DNA of 12,695 bases from positions 1-12,695 of the forward strand of contig CADBPP010000074.1 of assembly GCA_902796565.1 (NCBI GenBank), read 5' to 3'. The notes under the pieces were generated by a model. That model made no database searches, was not told where the DNA came from, and worked only from the letters and a program-made list of their open reading frames with translations. Positions 6,601 to 12,695 of this stretch are shown piece by piece (position 1 is the stretch's first letter; every line of letters begins with the position of its first letter). Position numbers and translations under genes: made by a program. Source of the stretch: an uncultured Eubacteriales bacterium (GTDB lineage Bacteria > Bacillota > Clostridia > Eubacteriales > Anaerofustaceae).

Positions 6601-6639
6601 TGACCGGGACCGGCCGTGAAGGCCTCCCGGTCATTTCAT
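6601..6639 (+). terminator. Second hairpin at the convergent junction, possible terminator for the + strand gene
   Basis: TGACCGGGA (6601-6609) pairs perfectly with TCCCGGTCA (6625-6633), with an inner GGCC/GGCC stem (6612-6615 with 6621-6624). On the + strand it is followed only by a broken T-tract, TTTCATATTT, so it would be a weaker terminator for the gene ending at 6504. It lies between the dnaJ stop codon and the dnaJ terminator, so it would also be part of the heat-shock mRNA 3' end. Confidence 0.5.
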
Positions 6640-6645
6640 ATTTGA

Positions 6646-7806
6646 TCATTTTACGCCGTCCCAGAACTTCTTGACCTTTTCGAAGATCCCGTCGGAAGCG
6701 GCAGCTTCCCCGAATTCTTTCAGGAGAGCCTTCTGCTTCGAGGAGAGCTTCTTAGGTATCTCCACGTTCACGGTCACGTACTGGTCTCCCTTGCCGTATC
6801 CGTTCACGTTCTGGATGCCCTTTCCCTTGAGCTTGAATACGGTACCTGTCTGGGTCCCCTCCGGGATCTTGAGCTTGACCGTGCCATCAAGGGTCGGGAC
6901 TTTGAGCTCACATCCGAGCGCAGCGTCCACAAAGGAAATGGGAGTGTCGAGAAGCACGTCGTTACCGTCCCTGACAAAGTAATCATGGGGCTTGACGCTT
7001 ACGACGATGTTGATGTCGCCGTTGGGTCCTCCCCTCATACCGGCGTTTCCTTCGCCCCTGAGGGGAAGGATGCCTCCGTCAAAGATGCCTGCAGGGATCT
7101 TTACGGTGAGGGTGCGCTTCACGCTCTCAAGGCCTGTGCCGCCGCACTTCGTACAGGGATCATCTATAACTTCGCCTGTACCGCCGCACTTGGGACATTC
7201 CCTGACTGTCTGGGTCATTCCGAGGATGGTGCGCTGGGTCATGGTCACGCGGCCGGTGCCGCCGCAGTCCGGACACTTTTTCGGGCTGCTGCCCTTCTTT
7301 GCTCCGGTGCCGCCGCACTCGGTGCACTTCTCTTTCCTGGTGATGGTGAACTTCTTTTCACAGCCGAAGGCGGCTTCCTCGAAGGATATGGACAGATTGA
7401 CCCTGAGGCTGGATCCACGGGCGGGTCCTTTTCTGGCGGAAGATGACGACGCAAAGCCGCTCGCGCCGCCTCCGAACATGTCGAAGATATCTGAAAAGAT
7501 GTCGGCGTAGTCCCCTCCGGAGAAGCCGGAAAATCCGGAGAAACCTCCGCCGCCGTAGCCGTAACCGCCGGCGGTCTGGTCAAAGGCAGCGTGTCCGAAC
7601 TGATCGTACTTGGCACGCTTGTCCTCATCGCCCAGCACTTCGTAAGCCTCGTTGATCTCTTTGAACTTCTCCTCTGCAGACTTGTCACCCGGATTGCGGT
7701 CCGGGTGATACTGCATTGCCAGTTTTCTGTATGCTTTTTTTATGTCGTCCTGGGAGGCGCTTTTATCCACCCCCAGGACTTCGTAATAATCTCTCTTGGA
7801 CGCCAT
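6646..7806 (-). CDS. dnaJ: Chaperone protein DnaJ (Hsp40)
   Basis: This 386-residue protein is a full class A J-protein, the co-chaperone that delivers unfolded clients to DnaK and stimulates its ATPase. The J-domain (residues 5-70) contains the essential HPD at 34-36. A Gly/Phe-rich region follows (about 80-120, with GFSGFSGFSGGD repeats). The zinc-binding domain has four CxxCGGTG repeats with cysteines at 161/164, 178/181, 204/207 and 218/221, enough for two zinc ions. The C-terminal substrate-binding and dimerisation region includes LRGEGNAGMRGGPNGDINIVV. The ATG follows an AGGAGG site at proper spacing, 45 bases after dnaK. It is the last gene of the operon, with the terminator downstream. 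It reads complete, with no missing motif. Confidence 0.97.
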   Translation of the reverse strand: MASKRDYYEVLGVDKSASQDDIKKAYRKLAMQYHPDRNPGDKSAEEKFKEINEAYEVLGDEDKRAKYDQFGHAAFDQTAGGYGYGGGGFSGFSGFSGGDYADIFSDIFDMFGGGASGFASSSSARKGPARGSSLRVNLSISFEEAAFGCEKKFTITRKEKCTECGGTGAKKGSSPKKCPDCGGTGRVTMTQRTILGMTQTVRECPKCGGTGEVIDDPCTKCGGTGLESVKRTLTVKIPAGIFDGGILPLRGEGNAGMRGGPNGDINIVVSVKPHDYFVRDGNDVLLDTPISFVDAALGCELKVPTLDGTVKLKIPEGTQTGTVFKLKGKGIQNVNGYGKGDQYVTVNVEIPKKLSSKQKALLKEFGEAAASDGIFEKVKKFWDGVK

Positions 7807-7851
7807 GGCATCCTCCTAATGTGTTAAATCGTTTTCAGGTTCAGGATCGTC

Positions 7852-9720
7852 TCAGTCGTCCACTACTTCATAATCGGCATCCACGACATTGTCGTCACCG
7901 CTGCCGGAGGTGTTCTGCTGGGTGTTGCCCTGCTGCTGATACTGAGCCTGGTCAAAGCCTGCTCCCGCACCCGCTCCGGCCTGTCCGGTCTGGGAGTACA
8001 TCCTCTGGGCGATGGGATAGAAGGCCTGACTCAGAGCCTCTGTCGCCTTCTCGATGGCATCCTTGTCATCGTTCGCCATGACCCTCTTGAGCTCGGAGAT
8101 GGCGTTCTCCACTGCGCTCTTCTCGGAATCGGTCACCTTATCTCCCATGTCCTTAAGGGACTTCTCGGTCTGGTAGATGGCGGAATCGGCGTTGTTGCGG
8201 GCGTTGATGAGCTCGCTCCTCTTCGCGTCCTCAGCGGCATACTGTTCAGCGTCCCTGACTGCCTTCTGGATATCTGCGTCGCTCATGTTGGTGCTGGACT
8301 GGATAACGACGTTCTGTACGTTGTTGGTGCCCAGATCCTTGGCGGAAACATTGACTATACCGTTGGCGTCTATATCAAAGGTGACCTCGATCTGCGGAAC
8401 TCCTCTGGGGGCCATGGGGATGCCTGTCAGCTGGAAGCGTCCGAGGGTCTTGTTGTCGGCAGCCATGCCTCTCTCACCCTGCAGCACGTGGATGTCCACT
8501 GCTGTCTGATTGTCCGCTGCCGTGGAGAAGATCTGGCTCTTCTTTGTAGGAATCGTGGTGTTCCTTTCGATGAGCTTCGTGAACACTCCGCCCAGAGTCT
8601 CGATTCCCAGTGAAAGAGGAGTGACATCCAGAAGCAGTACGTCCTTGACGTCTCCCGCGAGGACACCGCCCTGGATGGCGGCACCTATAGCTACGCACTC
8701 ATCCGGGTTGATGCCCTTGAAGGGCTCCTTGCCGGTGATCTTCTTGACGGCTTCCTGTACCGCAGGCACCCTGGTGGATCCGCCCACGAGGATGACCTTG
8801 TTGATATCGTTCACGGACAGTCCGCTGTCAGCGATCGCCTTCCTGACAGGCTCAGTCGTATCCTGGATCAGATCCTCGATAAGGCTCTCGAACTTGGCTC
8901 TGGTGATCGTGATATCCAAATGCTTGGGTCCGTCGGCGGTGGCGGTGATGAAGGGCAGGTTCACGTTTGTGGTGGTGGCGCTCGAAAGCTCGATCTTGGC
9001 CTTTTCAGCAGCCTCCTTCAGTCTCTGCACTGCCATCTTGTCGCCGGAGAGGTCTATGCCGGTGGTGTTCTTGAATTCGCTCATCAGGTAATCCATCACC
9101 CTCTTGTCGAAGTCGTCTCCGCCCAGACGGTTGTTTCCGCTGGTGGCCAGGACCTCGAAGACTCCGTCGCCCAGTTCGAGGATGGAGACATCGAATGTGC
9201 CGCCGCCGAGGTCGTAGACCATGATCTTCTGGTTCTCTTCCTTGTCGAGTCCGTAGGCCAGAGCTGCCGCGGTAGGTTCGTTGATGATCCTGAGGACGTC
9301 AAGGCCTGCGATCTTTCCTGCGTCCTTGGTGGCCTGTCTCTGGGCATCCGAGAAATATGCAGGGACGGTGATGACGGCCTTTGTCACGCTCTCTCCGAGA
9401 TAGTTCTCTGCGTCCTTCTTGAGCTTCTGAAGGATCATTGCGGAGATCTCCTGGGGCGTGTATGCCTTTCCGTCGATGTTTACCTTGTAGTTGGATCCCA
9501 TTTCCCTCTTGATGGATGAAATGGTGCGCTCGGGGTTCGTGATGGCCTGATGCTTTGCCACCTGGCCCACCAGCCTCTCATCGTTGGTGAATGCCACCAC
9601 CGAAGGTGTGGTGCGGGACCCCTCGGAATTGGTTATAACTGTTGCTTCGCCGCCTTCCATTACGGCCACACATGAATTTGTGGTACCGAGATCGATACCT
9701 ATGATCTTTTCCTTAGACAT
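7852..9720 (-). CDS. dnaK: Chaperone protein DnaK (Hsp70)
   Basis: This 622-residue ATP-dependent chaperone binds and releases unfolded peptides in a cycle driven by DnaJ and GrpE. The nucleotide-binding domain shows IGIDLGTTNSCVAVMEGG at the N-terminus, VYDLGGGTFDVSILEL, and ILVGGSTRVPAVQ. The interdomain linker and start of the substrate-binding domain read VLLLDVTPLSLGIETLGG. The C-terminus has a Gly/Gln-rich tail ending in an acidic DADYEVVDD. The segment IKREMGSNYKVNIDGKAYTPQ lacks the roughly 23-residue insertion of Gram-negative DnaK, a Gram-positive mark. A GGAGGT ribosome binding site precedes the ATG, and grpE ends 14 bases upstream. All family landmarks are intact. Confidence 0.98.
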   Translation of the reverse strand: MSKEKIIGIDLGTTNSCVAVMEGGEATVITNSEGSRTTPSVVAFTNDERLVGQVAKHQAITNPERTISSIKREMGSNYKVNIDGKAYTPQEISAMILQKLKKDAENYLGESVTKAVITVPAYFSDAQRQATKDAGKIAGLDVLRIINEPTAAALAYGLDKEENQKIMVYDLGGGTFDVSILELGDGVFEVLATSGNNRLGGDDFDKRVMDYLMSEFKNTTGIDLSGDKMAVQRLKEAAEKAKIELSSATTTNVNLPFITATADGPKHLDITITRAKFESLIEDLIQDTTEPVRKAIADSGLSVNDINKVILVGGSTRVPAVQEAVKKITGKEPFKGINPDECVAIGAAIQGGVLAGDVKDVLLLDVTPLSLGIETLGGVFTKLIERNTTIPTKKSQIFSTAADNQTAVDIHVLQGERGMAADNKTLGRFQLTGIPMAPRGVPQIEVTFDIDANGIVNVSAKDLGTNNVQNVVIQSSTNMSDADIQKAVRDAEQYAAEDAKRSELINARNNADSAIYQTEKSLKDMGDKVTDSEKSAVENAISELKRVMANDDKDAIEKATEALSQAFYPIAQRMYSQTGQAGAGAGAGFDQAQYQQQGNTQQNTSGSGDDNVVDADYEVVDD

Positions 9721-9734
9721 AATAGTTACCTCCG

Positions 9735-10304
9735 TTATTTAAGTTTGTTTACCTTTACCATGGACGGGCGTATCACCCTGTCCTTGTACCTGTAACCCTT
9801 CTGCAGTTCCGCCGTGACGATGTTGTCTTCCTTCGTTTCGTCGGCATCTACCATGACCGCGTTGTGCATCAGGGGGTCAAATACGCTGTCAACCGATTCT
9901 ATCGGGCTGAGTCCTTCCGATGTGAGGATATCGCTGAGCTGTTTGGATACCATCCGAACTCCCTCCGCGAAGGGCGTATCCTCTTCGCATGAAGTCAGGG
10001 CCCGCTCAAAATTGTCAAGTACGACAAGAAGCTTTTCCATCACCGGAGCCGCCGCGTAGTTCAGCGCGTCGGAACGCTCCTTGGTGCTCCTTTTTTTGTA
10101 ATTGTCAAAATCCGCATAAAGCCTCAGATATTTATCGTTGAGTTCGTCGTACTTTTTCTCAAGGGCCTTCAGAGCCTCCAGGGATCCGTCCCTCTGCTCC
10201 TCCTGCTCCTCCTCCCCTTCTTCTTCGGGGACCTCCTCAGCTTCCAGCTCCTCAACTAATTCATCTTCATTTTCCTTTACGGTATTCTCATTCTCCTTTG
10301 CCAT
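9735..10304 (-). CDS. grpE: Nucleotide exchange factor GrpE
   Basis: This protein of about 189 residues promotes ADP release from DnaK. The N-terminal 40 residues are extremely acidic (runs such as EEEGEEEQEEQRD), as is common for the disordered GrpE tail. A long dimerisation helix follows (LEALKALEKKYDELNDKYLRLYADFDNYKKRS), then the four-helix and beta-wing domains with FDPLMHNAVM and the terminal KGYRYKDRVIRPSMVKV, the family signature. The start is uncertain: I use the ATG ending at 10304, but a TTG at 10308-10310 lies at better spacing from AGGAGG (10316-10321) and would add two residues. Either way the gene overlaps the end of hrcA by 17-23 bases, suggesting translational coupling. Confidence 0.94.
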   Translation of the reverse strand: MAKENENTVKENEDELVEELEAEEVPEEEGEEEQEEQRDGSLEALKALEKKYDELNDKYLRLYADFDNYKKRSTKERSDALNYAAAPVMEKLLVVLDNFERALTSCEEDTPFAEGVRMVSKQLSDILTSEGLSPIESVDSVFDPLMHNAVMVDADETKEDNIVTAELQKGYRYKDRVIRPSMVKVNKLK

Positions 10305-11349
10305 TGTCAAGACTGCCTCCTATGGATTCGTTAAGGTGATTGGTGAGTTCCTCCGTGAGGGCGTTGATCACCGAAACGCAGTAATCGTAATCTATTCTTG
10401 TCGGTCCGACGATCCCTATGGATCCTATCGGTTTGCCGTTGAGACGGTAAGTCGCGCTGATGATGCTGCAGTCGCTGAGCTCGTCGAGGTCATTCTCGCC
10501 GCCTATGCGTATCTTCACTCCGTCGGTGGCCATCTCGTCGATCAGCTGCGCCATCAGGTCCCTTCTGTGCAGCACGTCCAGGAACCTGGCCGCCTTGTCC
10601 GTGTCGTTGCGGAACTCGGGATATTTGAAGATCTCAGTCACTCCGTCGGCATAAAGCCTTGAACCGGTATCCTCGCTGAGCAGGTGCTTGACCGTCGCGA
10701 AGATCTCCTTGAGCATCCTCTGCTCGCCCGGAGAAAGCTCATCCAGAGCCTTGGTGAAGGTGGCTCCGGTGTTGTCGTTCTGGATGTCCCTGGCGCACAG
10801 ATTCAAAAACTCCGTCAGCCGGTCCAGCTGCTCCCGGCGCGGGATCATCGAGAGCTTCACCTCGGCGTTCTTTACGATGCCTTCCCTGGTGATGACCACC
10901 AAGAGCACCCTGTCGCCGTCTATGTGCATCAGCCTCATCTCCTTGATGTTCAGTTCGGAGATATCCGGCAGAGTCACGATGGCGGTGAGGTTGGTCAGCT
11001 TCGTCAGCACCTCCGCCGTCCTCTTTATCAGCTCGTTGAACTCGCCGAAATACTGGCTGTAGAGCTCCCTGACGTCCTCCTTGATGTAGCTGTCGATGTT
11101 CATGGACTTCATGTAGCGGTCCACGTACAGTCTGTATGCCTTGTCCGAGGGCACTCTGCCCGCGGAGGCGTGGGGCTGCATCAGGAATCCCATTTCCTCC
11201 AGATCGGCCATCTCATTGCGGATGGTGGCCGAGGAGATGCCTATATTGTATTTCTTTTCGATCGTCCTCGATCCGACCGGTTCAGCTGTCTTGATATAGT
11301 CCCTGACAATCGAATAAAGGATATCGAATTTTCTGTCACTCTTGTCCAT
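10288..11349 (-). CDS. hrcA: Heat-inducible transcription repressor HrcA
   Basis: This 353-residue protein is the repressor that binds CIRCE operators and is kept active by GroEL in well-studied Bacillota. The N-terminal winged-helix domain is clear: ILYSIVRDYIKTAEPVGSRTIEKKYNIGISSATIRNEMADLEEMGFL, followed by the hallmark HASAGRVPSDKAYRLYVD. The middle and C-terminal GAF-like dimerisation region ends with the conserved stretch around SIGIVGPTRIDYDYCVSVI. A usable AGAGGT site lies 7 bases before the ATG. It is the first gene of the operon and sits directly behind a perfect CIRCE, so autoregulation is expected. The length is normal and no key segment is missing. Confidence 0.96.
   Translation of the reverse strand: MDKSDRKFDILYSIVRDYIKTAEPVGSRTIEKKYNIGISSATIRNEMADLEEMGFLMQPHASAGRVPSDKAYRLYVDRYMKSMNIDSYIKEDVRELYSQYFGEFNELIKRTAEVLTKLTNLTAIVTLPDISELNIKEMRLMHIDGDRVLLVVITREGIVKNAEVKLSMIPRREQLDRLTEFLNLCARDIQNDNTGATFTKALDELSPGEQRMLKEIFATVKHLLSEDTGSRLYADGVTEIFKYPEFRNDTDKAARFLDVLHRRDLMAQLIDEMATDGVKIRIGGENDLDELSDCSIISATYRLNGKPIGSIGIVGPTRIDYDYCVSVINALTEELTNHLNESIGGSLDNGKGE
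10316..10321 (-). promoter_or_regulatory. Ribosome binding site of grpE, ambiguous start
   Basis: A perfect AGGAGG on the minus strand lies 5 bases before a TTG codon and 11 bases before the first ATG. The first spacing is nearer the optimum, the second has the stronger start codon. Confidence 0.7.
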
Positions 11350-11368
11350 ATCAATTACCTCTTTTTTA

Positions 11369-11395
11369 TTAGCACTCCATCAGCATGAGTGCTAA
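11369..11395. promoter_or_regulatory. CIRCE operator (HrcA binding site)
   Basis: TTAGCACTC (11369-11377) and GAGTGCTAA (11387-11395) flank a 9-base spacer, an exact match to the CIRCE consensus. It lies in the 5' untranslated part of hrcA, just downstream of the predicted transcription start, so bound HrcA would block the whole chaperone operon. Confidence 0.97.
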
Positions 11396-11405
11396 TCACA
11401 GTGAT

Positions 11406-11434
11406 AATGTACCACCTTCCGTCATGGGTGTCAA
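11406..11434 (-). promoter_or_regulatory. Sigma-A-type promoter of the heat-shock operon
   Basis: On the minus strand, a perfect -35 TTGACA (11434-11429) is followed after 17 bases by TACATT (11411-11406), four of six bases matching the -10 consensus. The start would fall near 11399, directly before CIRCE. Confidence 0.75.
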
Positions 11435-11479
11435 TACTTTTGTCGTTTATAATGGGATTTTCATCTTTTTTTAACGTTC

Positions 11480-11522
11480 CTCTCCGACACCGGATCCGGC
11501 CGTAACAGTTTCTCCCGGAGAG
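11480..11522. repeat. Inverted repeats between hrcA and the MATE gene
   Basis: CTCTCCG (11480-11486) pairs with CGGAGAG (11516-11522). Inside them lies a perfect 10-base palindrome, CCGGATCCGG (11490-11499), and the right arm is part of a second palindrome, TCTCC-C-GGAGA (11511-11521). The latter covers the expected -35 position of the candidate promoter at 11533-11541, so it could be an operator. This is visible structure without a known match. Confidence 0.45.
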
Positions 11523-11532
11523 AGCTGAAATA

Positions 11533-11541
11533 TGATACAAT
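11533..11541 (+). promoter_or_regulatory. Candidate extended -10 promoter for the MATE gene
   Basis: TGATACAAT fits the extended -10 pattern TGN-TATAAT with one mismatch; no good -35 is seen 17 bases upstream. The start would be near 11548. A perfect TATAAT at 11448-11453 on the same strand is an alternative, also without a clear -35. Confidence 0.4.
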
Positions 11542-11546
11542 TGAAA

Positions 11547-11576
11547 CGGCAGCCGGGGTACTGACCGCCGCTGCCG
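11547..11576 (+). repeat. Leader hairpin before the MATE ribosome binding site
   Basis: CGGCAGC (11547-11553) pairs perfectly with GCTGCCG (11570-11576), and an inner CGG/CCG pairing is possible. The right arm touches the ribosome binding site GGGGAGG (11576-11582). If transcription starts near 11548, the hairpin would sit at the very 5' end of the mRNA. Confidence 0.5.
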
Positions 11577-11589
11577 GGGAGGAAAAACA

Positions 11590-12695
11590 ATGAGCAGAAA
11601 AGGCAGAGAAACGGATATAAGGATGCTCTCGAAGCTGATGCTGAGGCTCCTGCCCGCTCAGGTGCTGCTGTCCGCGGCGGGATCCGTGAACGGCATCGTC
11701 TCCGGTATCTTCGCCAGCAACTTCATAGGGACCGGCGCCATGAGCGCAGTGGGGATATATGCCCCGCTGAACCTTCTTATCACCTCAGTCAGCATGATAC
11801 TGGTGGGAGGAAGCGTCATCATATGCGGGAAGCTCCTGGGGAAGGGCACTGGTGAGAAGATGCAGGACATATTCTCCACGGATCTCACCTGGTCCCTTCT
11901 TATCGCTCTCGTTCTCACAGCCATTTTCATTCCGGCTGCACTGTTCGATCTCACCGGCGCTCTCACATCGGACACCGCGGTCAGATCCGTGTTCAACCGC
12001 TACCTTCTGGGACAGGCCGCCGGGCTCTTCCCGCTGGTCGCCGGCAATACACTGGCGGCCTTCCTCTCCATGGAAAACAGGGCGAAAAGGACATATGCCG
12101 CGAGCATTACATATATAGTATCGAATGTTGTCCTGAACTTCCTGTTCGTGGTCAGGCTCGGAATGGGCGCCTTCGGACTGGCCCTGGCCTCGTCCCTCGG
12201 CGCCTGGGGCTTCCTGCTGGTACAGGCGGAAGCCTTCCTGGAAAAGGACAGCGTACTGAAGCTGCGCCCGGGAAGACTCTCCGGAAACGACAGCGGGGAG
12301 ATCTTCAGGGTCGGCCTTCCAGGAGCCGCCAGCAACGTATACCAGTCAGCCAGGGGGATCATCGTGAACAGGCTCATCGAGCTCTTCGTGGGCAGCATCG
12401 GCATCTCCGCCTTCGCGGCGTCGGATACGCTCCTTCGTATCTTCTGGGCCATCCCCACCGGGATGCTGGCGGTCTCCCGCATGATGATCAGCATCAGTGC
12501 CGGGGAGGAGGACCGCAGGAGCCTCGCGGACATCATGAGGGTCATGAACCGGCGTTACCTTCCCATGATGTGCGCGGTATCCGCGGTGATAATCCTCTGC
12601 GCCAGGCCTTTCGCCGGTATCTTCTACAGTGACGTGTCATCTGAAGTATACATGATGACCGTATGGGGATTCAGGATACTGCCCCTGTGCATGCC
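11590..12695 (+). CDS. MATE-family multidrug/toxin efflux transporter, N-terminal part (3' end outside window)
   Basis: The frame opens at ATG 11590, behind GGGGAGG with 7-base spacing, and stays open for 368 codons to the window edge. MATE transporters are 12-helix membrane proteins that export cationic or other drugs, coupled to Na+ or H+ entry. The N-terminal helix region LLPAQVLLSAAGSVNGIVSGIFASNFIGTGAMSAVGIYAPLNLLI is typical, with the GGSVIICGKLLGKG loop after helix 2. Further hydrophobic segments follow (for example around LLIALVLTAIFIPAAL and IVSNVVLNFLFVV), and the second half-repeat begins about IFRVGLPGAASNVYQSARGIIVNRL. Around 10 helices are in the window. It is divergent from hrcA. 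Substrate and coupling ion cannot be told, and some subfamily members are not drug exporters. Confidence 0.88.
   Translation, partial: MSRKGRETDIRMLSKLMLRLLPAQVLLSAAGSVNGIVSGIFASNFIGTGAMSAVGIYAPLNLLITSVSMILVGGSVIICGKLLGKGTGEKMQDIFSTDLTWSLLIALVLTAIFIPAALFDLTGALTSDTAVRSVFNRYLLGQAAGLFPLVAGNTLAAFLSMENRAKRTYAASITYIVSNVVLNFLFVVRLGMGAFGLALASSLGAWGFLLVQAEAFLEKDSVLKLRPGRLSGNDSGEIFRVGLPGAASNVYQSARGIIVNRLIELFVGSIGISAFAASDTLLRIFWAIPTGMLAVSRMMISISAGEEDRRSLADIMRVMNRRYLPMMCAVSAVIILCARPFAGIFYSDVSSEVYMMTVWGFRILPLCM

Noticed and set aside
8177..9519. Plus-strand frames opposite dnaK (8177-8509, 8510-9091, 8920-9519)
   Set aside because: Open antisense frames opposite dnaK are common in GC-rich genomes. These have no start signals or recognisable domains.
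10684..11388. 234-codon plus-strand frame opposite hrcA that runs through CIRCE
   Set aside because: It would cross the operator and has a low-complexity Leu/His/Val composition. hrcA on the other strand is certain.
11658..12545. Minus-strand frames opposite the MATE gene
   Set aside because: The plus frame is open for 368 codons to the edge with clear MATE segments. The minus frames are shadows.

Overview
This window looks like ordinary chromosome from an anaerobe-type Bacillota (Firmicutes), most likely a member of the Clostridia with moderately GC-rich DNA. The evidence is: a hrcA-grpE-dnaK-dnaJ operon behind a perfect CIRCE operator; a DnaK that lacks the roughly 23-residue insertion seen in Gram-negative DnaK; AGGAGG-type ribosome binding sites; and a rplI-dnaB pair. 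The genus cannot be fixed from the sequence alone. I see no transposase, integrase, phage gene, CRISPR array, tRNA or rRNA.

Left part (1-5713, + strand). The window opens inside deoC (deoxyribose-phosphate aldolase). It is followed by a tightly packed set for translation and replication: rplI (ribosomal protein L9), dnaB (replicative helicase, overlapping rplI by 1 base) and an RlmB-type 23S rRNA 2'-O-methyltransferase (overlapping dnaB by 11 bases). A 178-base intergenic region follows, with a perfect hairpin and an 11-base tandem repeat resembling weak DnaA boxes. Next is a second operon: alr (alanine racemase), a DUF1638 protein (ATGA overlap) and an alpha/beta hydrolase. It is closed by a strong intrinsic terminator at 5687-5713.

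Middle (5696-6645). A probable promoter has its -35 inside that terminator hairpin. It drives a single gene for a 217-residue protein I do not recognise, behind a leader of about 120 bases with several possible hairpins. The convergent junction after it (6505-6645) carries the dnaJ terminator and a second strong hairpin.

Right part (6646-11434, - strand). This is the class I heat-shock operon, reading leftwards as hrcA, grpE, dnaK, dnaJ. A sigma-A-type promoter and a CIRCE element precede hrcA, so the HrcA repressor should control its own operon, and the encoded DnaK/DnaJ/GrpE form one chaperone machine.

Far right (11435-12695, + strand). Divergent from hrcA is a MATE-family transporter gene that runs off the window. 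Its upstream region carries a candidate extended -10 promoter, palindromes and a hairpin just before the ribosome binding site.

I found no convincing new multi-gene system. The points most worth a second look are the unrecognised 217-residue protein with its terminator-embedded promoter and structured leader, the alr-DUF1638-hydrolase operon, and the repeat/hairpin upstream of alr.
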